A stretch of 18,907 bases of DNA from Bacteroidota bacterium (GTDB lineage Bacteria; Bacteroidota; Bacteroidia; Chitinophagales; Chitinophagaceae), in assembly GCA_026391115.1 (NCBI GenBank), contig JAPLER010000025.1:1-18907 (forward strand), in the 5' to 3' direction. The position numbers and the translations under genes were made by a program. A model generated the notes under the pieces. That model was given only the letters and a program-made list of their open reading frames with translations, had not been told where the DNA came from and did no database searches. Below, one piece after another: positions 6,610 through 14,000 of this stretch. Each line of letters opens with the position of its first letter. Position 1 is the first letter of the stretch.

Positions 6610-6663
6610 TGTGCCGAGTGTGCTACTAAAAAAGTTGGTGATAAATTTTTTGGGGTAGCTTAG
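6424..6663 (+). CDS. Doubtful small heptad-repeat ORF over the 21-bp array
   Basis: 79 codons from ATG 6424 to TAG 6663. The first 62 residues are heptads of pattern Lys-(Met/Ile)-(Ile/Val)-(Phe/Leu)-x-(Ile/Val/Ala)-x, one per 21-bp unit. They would form a hydrophobic, regularly charged strand or helix. A short Cys-rich end follows (CCAECATKK). Support for coding: positions that vary between units fall largely on third bases or on first bases that change Ile to Val. Against: no ribosome-binding signal or promoter is visible, and two minus-strand frames are equally open because the unit core is palindromic. I list it as possible only; the repeat may have a DNA-level role. Confidence 0.25.
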   Translation: MVLAIVKMIFTVRKMILATGKMIFTVPKIVLPIAKMVFAAPEIIFTMARMNFRIKKMIFRICCAECATKKVGDKFFGVA

Positions 6664-6944
6664 TTGTCTTTTGTGGTTGAATTGTTGAGCTGTTGAACTA
6701 CAAAGGATTGTAGCTCTTGCAGATATTGTTTTTATGGTAGGATTGTAAAACATTTTTAGGCGTTTTGCAAAACAATATTAAGGTGTTTTTAATATTTTCC
6801 AAAAAATATTTTAAAAAAATAACGCTGTAAAAGCAAGGTTACAGTTTTACACATTGCTGGCTAACCGCTCCTTAAAAGATAGCTGTTTATACACTATTAA
6901 ATAGTAGCAACAAAAGCAAAATACCTTTATGCTTTAACCCAATA
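6610..6944. other. Gene-poor AT-rich stretch upstream of the secreted protease
   Basis: No convincing gene here. It contains a perfect palindrome GTTTTGCAAAAC (6762-6773). Next to it is an all-A/T hairpin, AATATTAA (6774-6781) with TTAATATT (6789-6796). A weak -7-like element TACCTTTA lies at about 6922-6929, just ahead of the protease start, without a clear -33 partner. The protease promoter should lie here. Confidence 0.4.
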
Positions 6945-8639
6945 ATGCTGCGTTTTTTTAGATATATAGTTGTTATTTTTTGTGCAATGCCTGTAATAGC
7001 TGTGGCACAATTGCAAAAGCAGGTTGATGCTATGCAACGGCTTGCTTTATTGTATAAAGCCAAAGAACAACAGGATAATGAAAAACTATTGGCTATTGCC
7101 CAACAAAAAGGGTGGGATTTGGTGTTGAGAAACAAAAGCAATAATACACTTGCAAGACTTACAGGTATTGATAGCAAGGGCTTTCCGCTATATACCACCA
7201 CAAACAATAATGCAATTGCAGCAGCTACCACACACACCAGTTATTTATGGCAAAACGGATTGAATCTTTCTGGCTCATCATTAAACATAAAAGGTAAAAT
7301 AGCTGTTTGGGATGAGGGTGCTGGCAACAACAACCACATAGAAATTGCAGGAAGAATAGTCAACAAAGATTTCTCTAGCAATGCCAACCATAGTACCCAT
7401 ATTGCAGGTACTTTAATAGCCAATGGCACAAATCCTTTGGTAAAAGGGATGGCTTATGGTGCAACGCAATTGTTGAATTATGATTATAACAATCATATTT
7501 CAGAAATGGCATCTCAGGCTAGTAATCTTTTAGTATCCAATCATTCTTATGGCAATGCCTGTGGTTGGGGTAAATTACAATCTGCCACGTATTGGACGTA
7601 TTATGGTTTACCTGGCGATACAGCAGATTATAAGTTTGGAATTTATAACCAAGATTGTCAAATGTTTGATTCTATTGCTTATAATGCTCCATATTATTTA
7701 ATCGTAAAATCTGTTGGCAATAACAGAGATAAAAATGGGCCATTGGTTGGGCAAGATTGCTATATGTATAACGATACAGGAGCATTAATATTAAAACCAA
7801 GACCTAATGGAATATCTAGCAATGCAGTTTATGATAATATACCCACTTATGGCGTTGCCAAAAACATTTTAACTATTGGTGCTGTTGAAGGTATTGCAAG
7901 TGGTTCAACCCAAACCAGTGATATTAAAATGAGTAGTTTTAGTAGCTGGGGCCCAACAGATGATGGCAGAATTAAACCAGATATTGTAGCAGATGGTGTT
8001 GATGTGTTAAGTTGTACAAGCGATGGCACAGCAACATACGAAAGTTATAGTGGCACCTCTATGGCTGCACCTAATGTTACAGGTAGTTTATTTTTATTGC
8101 AAGAATTATATAGCAAAAAAAATAATGGCAACTTTATGAAAGCAGCTACATTAAAAGCATTGGCTATACACACTGCCAACGAAAGTGGCAATGCAACTGG
8201 ACCAGATTATAAATATGGTTGGGGATTGTTGAATGCAGAAAGAGCAGCCAATATGTTTGCTGGCAAAGACACTAGTTTTAGTAAAATGATTGAAGCCACT
8301 TTAAACAATAACGATACTTTTAAATTAAACGTAATAGCAAGTGGTAATGGTAAATTAATGGCTACCATAGTATGGGCAGATATTGCTGGTGAACCAACTA
8401 TAACCAACTTATTAAACAACCCCACACTTAAACTGGTTAACGATTTGGATATAAGAATTGTAAAAAACAGTATCACCTATTATCCTTGGAGTTTAAACCC
8501 TGCAATGGCCGATGCTGCGGCTATTAAAGCTGATAATTTTAGAGACGATGTAGAAAAGATTGAAATAGATAACGCCATTCCCGGTGAGGCTTACACTATA
8601 CAAATTACACATAAAGGTGTATTGCAAAGAGGCTCTTGA
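6945..8639 (+). CDS. Secreted subtilisin-like (S8) serine protease, 5' part of a broken gene
   Basis: Exported protease of 564 aa up to an early TGA. The signal peptide is at about 1-21 (FRYIVVIFCAMPVIAVAQ). The S8 catalytic domain spans about 95-440, with Asp123 in KIAVWDEG, His152 in HSTHIAGT, oxyanion Asn259 in VKSVGNN and nucleophile Ser372 in SGTSMAAP. All key residues are present and SSWGPTDDGRIKPDI is typical. A beta-sandwich (about 440-560) follows, with ATIVWAD and LVNDLDIRI, as in Bacteroidota subtilases, but it stops abruptly after QITHKGVLQ. The normal end of this domain and a secretion tail are missing in this frame and resume one base over at about 8640. The catalytic domain could fold, but as encoded the product lacks a T9SS signal. 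ATG 6945 puts the signal peptide at the N-terminus. Confidence 0.88.
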   Translation: MLRFFRYIVVIFCAMPVIAVAQLQKQVDAMQRLALLYKAKEQQDNEKLLAIAQQKGWDLVLRNKSNNTLARLTGIDSKGFPLYTTTNNNAIAAATTHTSYLWQNGLNLSGSSLNIKGKIAVWDEGAGNNNHIEIAGRIVNKDFSSNANHSTHIAGTLIANGTNPLVKGMAYGATQLLNYDYNNHISEMASQASNLLVSNHSYGNACGWGKLQSATYWTYYGLPGDTADYKFGIYNQDCQMFDSIAYNAPYYLIVKSVGNNRDKNGPLVGQDCYMYNDTGALILKPRPNGISSNAVYDNIPTYGVAKNILTIGAVEGIASGSTQTSDIKMSSFSSWGPTDDGRIKPDIVADGVDVLSCTSDGTATYESYSGTSMAAPNVTGSLFLLQELYSKKNNGNFMKAATLKALAIHTANESGNATGPDYKYGWGLLNAERAANMFAGKDTSFSKMIEATLNNNDTFKLNVIASGNGKLMATIVWADIAGEPTITNLLNNPTLKLVNDLDIRIVKNSITYYPWSLNPAMADAAAIKADNFRDDVEKIEIDNAIPGEAYTIQITHKGVLQRGS

Positions 8640-8640
8640 T

Positions 8641-10542
8641 ATGTTACAAACAAATACAATTTGTAATGATTATAACTATACAGGTAAAACAATACTGTTG
8701 CAACCTTCAAAAACTTATTCATTAAGTATTGGCATTAGTAATTGTAATAACAGTGGAAACGATAAAATTGCAAAACTATTTATAGATTATAATAACAATG
8801 GCAGTTTTAACGATGTCAATGAACTTGTATTTACCAGCAATAATGTTACGGGCGTTGGCATTGTTAATGCCAATATCACCACATCCAACAATATAACTAT
8901 TGGCAACACCTCTTTAATGAGATTAATTGTAGCAGAAACCAATAATGCTAGTAGTTTTAATGCCTGTAGCACAACAACAATTAATGGAGCAACCGAAGAT
9001 TATTTGGTTAGATTTATTAACCCTGCTATTGATGTTGAAGCAGCAAGTGTTGAAATACCATCTACCAACTATTGTTCAAATAATAATCAATATATATCAA
9101 CAAGAATAATCAATAGAGGTGATAGCACAGCTGAGAATATTGCTTTAACTGCAACAATAAAAAGTGGTGTTACTATTATAGCTGCACTAAATGGTGTTTA
9201 CTCACCAAAACTTGCCAGTGGCGAAAGTGCTGTTTATACTTTTCAAAATCCATTTACTACAGTGGCTGATTCTAATTACACAATAACAGTAACTGCCAAT
9301 GTTGTAAATGATCAAGTTGGTACAAACAATATTACTGTAAGCACTTTCACTATAAAATCAACACCACAAATAGTTAGTGGGCAGGCAAGTGTTTGCAACA
9401 ATATTGCTTCGCTAAAAGTATTTAGTGCAAGTAATACACAAACTTATGCTTGGTATAACAATGCAACTAGCAATATGCCTGTAGCTGTTGGTAGCGAAAC
9501 AAGCACATCCATTATTTCCAATAAATATTATTTGAATATAGGATTAAATACTAGCATTGGTGCAATAAATAAAAGCATTTCAAGCAATGGCGATTATCAG
9601 GCAAAAGGTGGCAATTATTTTTATTACATGGCAGCATCGCCAGTTTTATTACAAAGTGCCAAATTATATACAGCATATCCTGGCAAAGTATTTATAAAAG
9701 TTGCAGATACCATTAGAACATATAGCGATGGCACTTATGATTACACAACGCTAAACGCAACAACAATAAATGTTATAGCATCTCGCCCTATACAAGCGAG
9801 TGGCAATGTTATTGGCAACGATACATCAGATACGGGTTTGGTTTATAACATCAACTTATTACTACCACAAGGCAATCACATTTTAATAGTAAGTACAGAT
9901 AGTGTAGCAAATATTTTTAGAAACAAAAGCATTGGTGCTACACCTTATCCATATGTTATTCCAAATCTTTTAACCATTACAGGCAACAACGCTACTTATC
10001 AGGATAGTTTTTATTATTATTTATATAATATGAAAATAAGAACGTTGGATTGCGAAAGTGAAAAGTATGAGGTAACTACTGGTTTTGCAGCATTACCCAC
10101 CATAACAAAAATCGGCGATTCTTTAGTTAGCAGTTTAGGCATAAATTATCAGTGGCAAAAAAACGGCGTTGATATTGTTGGCGAAACCAATCAAAAGTTT
10201 ATGCCAACAGGCGATGGAAACTATAGTGTAATTGTTACCGATTTTAATGGTTGCAGACAGTCTAGCAAAGTATATCAGCCTAATATTAAAAATGATGTAA
10301 ACATTTATCCTAATCCATCTAATAACATTATTAATATTCAGTTTAACAGTAGTGAAGTTGCGTTTACACAAATTGATATTTATGATATTTTGAGTAGAAA
10401 ATACATTAGTAAAATTTATACATCAACCACAAACTCGTTTTACGATAAAATAAATACATCGTTTTTGCCAAATGGTATTTATTTCATAAAAATACTACAC
10501 GGAGAAAGTAGTTTTATAAAAAAATTAATTATCGCCCGATAA
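8641..10542 (+). CDS. 3' part of the protease gene: GEVED, CARDB-like, Ig-like and T9SS sorting domains
   Basis: This frame is +1 relative to the protease and overlaps its end (open from 8584 with GTG; first ATG 8641). It has no signal peptide, so it is not an independent secreted gene. Domains by position: a GEVED domain (about 8656-9015) with LFIDYNNNGSFNDVNE and NGATEDYLVRF, where Ala replaces the usual Val of the eponymous motif; a CARDB-like segment (about 9025-9360, NRGDSTAENIALTATIKSG); a beta-rich middle; an Ig/PKD-like unit (about 10100-10280, INYQWQKNGVDIVGE); and a type A T9SS sorting domain (about 10290-10542, NDVNIYPNPSNNIINI, NGIYFIKI, FIKKLIIAR). The first 25-30 residues expected of a GEVED domain are missing, so the break includes a deletion as well as a shift. 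It converges on the DCC gene with 15 bp between stops. Confidence 0.8.
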   Translation: MLQTNTICNDYNYTGKTILLQPSKTYSLSIGISNCNNSGNDKIAKLFIDYNNNGSFNDVNELVFTSNNVTGVGIVNANITTSNNITIGNTSLMRLIVAETNNASSFNACSTTTINGATEDYLVRFINPAIDVEAASVEIPSTNYCSNNNQYISTRIINRGDSTAENIALTATIKSGVTIIAALNGVYSPKLASGESAVYTFQNPFTTVADSNYTITVTANVVNDQVGTNNITVSTFTIKSTPQIVSGQASVCNNIASLKVFSASNTQTYAWYNNATSNMPVAVGSETSTSIISNKYYLNIGLNTSIGAINKSISSNGDYQAKGGNYFYYMAASPVLLQSAKLYTAYPGKVFIKVADTIRTYSDGTYDYTTLNATTINVIASRPIQASGNVIGNDTSDTGLVYNINLLLPQGNHILIVSTDSVANIFRNKSIGATPYPYVIPNLLTITGNNATYQDSFYYYLYNMKIRTLDCESEKYEVTTGFAALPTITKIGDSLVSSLGINYQWQKNGVDIVGETNQKFMPTGDGNYSVIVTDFNGCRQSSKVYQPNIKNDVNIYPNPSNNIINIQFNSSEVAFTQIDIYDILSRKYISKIYTSTTNSFYDKINTSFLPNGIYFIKILHGESSFIKKLIIAR

Positions 10543-10557
10543 TATTTTATAAGAAAA

Positions 10558-10962
10558 TTATTGATAAAACCTTTCTTGTAATGCTTTGGTTGGTAACATA
10601 CATTGTTCATTTTTTCCAAACCATTTATACCTATTTTTTGCAATAATATCGTATACAAAATTTCTAATAAAAGCTGGTATAATAATAAAGATAAAAAATA
10701 CAGACATCCAACTTGATAAGTCTTTTAACACATACAAAGCTGCTGTAGATTTTGTAAGTGTAGCACCATTTCGTATATAAATGAAAGAGGTGAGATTGGT
10801 GTTGGAAAGGTTATTTTGTAACAAATGGTTTTGTCCAAATGTTGATTGCAGAGAGGCAAATTTGAATATTGCTTTATTATCTCTTTTAATCACAAATTGA
10901 ACAAAACCATTGCATAAGTTACAAACGCCATCGAAAAGTATAATATGATTACTTTTATCCAT
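10558..10962 (-). CDS. DCC-family (DUF393) thiol-disulfide oxidoreductase-like protein
   Basis: 134-aa protein of the DCC family, named for its Asp-x-x-Cys-x-x-Cys-like start. HIILFDGVCNLCNGFVQFVIKRD gives D11 and the C14-x-x-C17 pair. A later FKFASLQS, a hydrophobic stretch (about 84-105, WMSVFFIFIIIPAFIRNFVYD) and KWFGKNEQCMLP also match. Length is normal. The family has a thioredoxin-like fold and is thought to act in thiol redox chemistry, but no substrate is established. It lies 47 bp downstream of the giant surface-protein gene on the same strand and may be read from it, although no functional link is evident. ATG 10962 is the only sensible start. Confidence 0.92.
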   Translation of the reverse strand: MDKSNHIILFDGVCNLCNGFVQFVIKRDNKAIFKFASLQSTFGQNHLLQNNLSNTNLTSFIYIRNGATLTKSTAALYVLKDLSSWMSVFFIFIIIPAFIRNFVYDIIAKNRYKWFGKNEQCMLPTKALQERFYQ

Positions 10963-11009
10963 TAAAATAAAGGTAAGGTTTATCTTTTTTTAATTGATGT
11001 GGTAATGAA

Positions 11010-14000
11010 TTATCTTACCAAATTCACCAATCCTTTTTTGCTTAACACTTTACCATCATTCATAACAATTGTAGATACGTAAGCATAAACACCTACTGGT
11101 TGCATTTTTCCAAAAGCTCTACCATCCCAAACTTCGAAACAACCTTGTGCATTGATTGAAGGTGAAGTTGTTTCAAACAATTTTTCTCCCCATTGGCTAT
11201 ACACAGCAAATTGTACACTCTTAATATTATTAGAACATACAATTAATTTATCATTTTTTCCATTACCATCTGGGGTGAATACGTTCGGAATAAATACATC
11301 TGAATTTGCAACAGAAGTTTTACCTGTAATGCAAGCACTGTCACTTGGGCAAGCCCCAATGGCTTTTACACAAAGTGTGTAGCTTGTATTAGCTGTTAAC
11401 CCACTTGCAATATGTGTTAAGCCATTTGTTCCACTACTTGGCGTAATCCAACTTCCGCCATCAAATGAAACTTGGTAACCAGTTGCATTTGCAATAGCAT
11501 CCCATTTAAAAGTTAATGTTGATAATGTTGTTGCAGCATTATCAACTGTTACAACTGGTTTTGTCAATATATCATTAATCACTAATGTTCTTGTTGTATC
11601 GTGACTACAAAACTCTGTAGTGCCTCCAAAAACTAAATATGTTTTTAATTTTACATTATAAGTTCCTGCTGTGTTATATGTAAACTGTGCATTTTGTGTT
11701 GTTGCTGTAGTATTGGCTGCATCGCCAAAACTCCACAACCATTTAGTATCAATAGTTGCATTTGTAACCCCTCCTGTAGATGCATCTGCAAAATTTACCA
11801 ACGTATTAATACATTGTGGAGATGTGAATGATGAGATTGCAGTTACTTTATAAATGTATTGTTCATGAGACAAAGTATTTCCCTTACAACCGCCATTTAA
11901 CTGTGCAAATACAGTAACATTAAATGGTGTTGCAGTACTTGTAAATGTGTGTGTTGTTGTATTGGTTGTTGTTGTATCTTTTTTACCATCTCCAAAATCC
12001 CAATACCATTTAAATGAACCGGCAACTGTGTTTCCAACTGCCGTGTAGGTTATAGCTTTACCTACACAACTACGATTTGCAGGATTTGAAGTAAGATTAC
12101 TAATTGTAATAACAGGCGTAACAACTATTGGTTTTGTAATAGTATCAAAACAAAACTCTACACCATTATTTAACAAAGCCACTCTAAGTTTTACGTTAAA
12201 TGTATTATCTGTAGTATAAGTAAATTGTGCATTTTGAGTTGTTGCAGTATTACTTCCTGCATTGCCAAAACTCCACAACCAACTTGCAGAAATTGGAGAA
12301 GTAACATTTACACCTTGAGATGCGTCTGTAAAATTAGCTTGTACATTTACACATTGTGGACTTACTAAATTAAAATCAGCTTTTAATAAAAATATTGGCT
12401 GTACTATTTGGAATGTACTACTAACACAACCTAAACTAGATTCAATAGATAATGTAACTTGGTATCCTGTTGTATTTGCAGCAGTATAAATATGACTTAC
12501 AGTATCTGTTGTTGTAGTATCTTTTTTACCATCACCAAAATCCCAATAATATTTAACAACTGTACCAATTGACGTTGTTGTTGTCGCTGTGAATTTTATG
12601 CTTTTGCCAACACAATCAGGTCCATTGTTATTTGCAATAACATTAATAATTTTAGGTCCTCCATATAAAGTTACGGTTGTATCAAGATCCTTGTAACATC
12701 CAATTGAATTAATTGCTCTTAATTTAATAGCATAAGTACCTGGATTATTATAAGTAATTGTAGGTGTTGAGTCTGTTGAAAATATATTTGAACCCAATCC
12801 AAAGAATGTCCATTCTCTTCCTGCCATTTTATAGCCATTTTTATCATAAGAAGAATCTGTATAGTTAAGTATTGTAGGTAAACAAGGAGAATATTCTAAT
12901 AAAAAGTGTGGAACTGGCGGTTCAACAACTTTTACATTAAATGTAATGGTTTGTAAGCCACTACAGCCATCGGCATTTGTAGCATTAACAGTAATATTTA
13001 CAGGAAAAGTGCCTGTTGCATTAAATGTATAGTTTGTTGGCAAAGAATATTTGTATAACAATGTTCCATTAACAGTAACAGAATCTACTGGAATTGTATT
13101 TGTAACTAAAATAGTATCTGCATTCGGTAATTGTGCTGGATTATTGAAGAAATCCCAATGCATTGATAGCGGCTTGTATGGTAAGTTAACTGTATAGTTG
13201 AATGTATTGTTTAAACAAGCAGATATTACACTGTCCTTAGTTAAGTTTGGATAAGAATTATTTACACTTAAATATTGAGTTAATGGTTTAAGTTGTGTGC
13301 CTGCATTGTAGCCATAACTTTCATTGGTGCTACTTGTTGAAAATCCATAAGCAATTGCATTGAATGGTACATTAGATTGTAGTCTGTGAGATGTATTACC
13401 TGTTAAATCTGAGAATACAGCATAGCTATAATTTGCGTCTGCCGTGTGTGTTGCAAAAGAAGTTGAAACATTTACACCATCAAGCATAAAGCTTGCTACA
13501 CCTGCATTTGGAACAATTACATTGATATAATTATGTTGGATACTAAAGTTGTTGGTAGAGTAAACTGTTACATCGTTAATAGCCTGTTGTGTTGGACTAA
13601 GGATTACCATTTCTGGGTCGCCAATATCACCAGTGTTAGGATGTGTTGATATACCAGTTCCATTACATCTGTTTGTTGCACAAAACTGTGCTACCATTAC
13701 CGGTTTATCGCTTTCTATATTTAACAAAGTATCTGTTTCATAAGAATATGCATTTTGAACTAAACCACTTAATGTAGTTCCATTTACTTTAACTACAGTT
13801 GCTGGGTCACTTACAATTACTTTGTACAAACCAGCTTCCATATCTCTAAATGGTGAGGTTAAATATTTTGTACCCCAGGCTTGTTTAGGAAACATTTGTT
13901 GTATAAAATTATCACTACCGCCATTTACAGGGTTGCAAGCACCCACAAAAAGTTGCACTCTTCCATTGCCTGTAAATAATGCAATTTTTTTATTACAATC

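Noticed and set aside
6292..6753. 153-aa minus-strand ORF across the 21-bp array
   Set aside because: Open mainly because the repeat lacks stops in this frame. The flanks show no protein-like pattern, and unit-to-unit changes are non-conservative (His/Asp/Tyr). Kept only as a note in the repeat findings.
8584..8660. Programmed +1 frameshift joining protease and GEVED
   Set aside because: The TCT-TGA context permits a slip, but the missing residues on both sides and lack of known precedent in this family make mutation or assembly error the better explanation.
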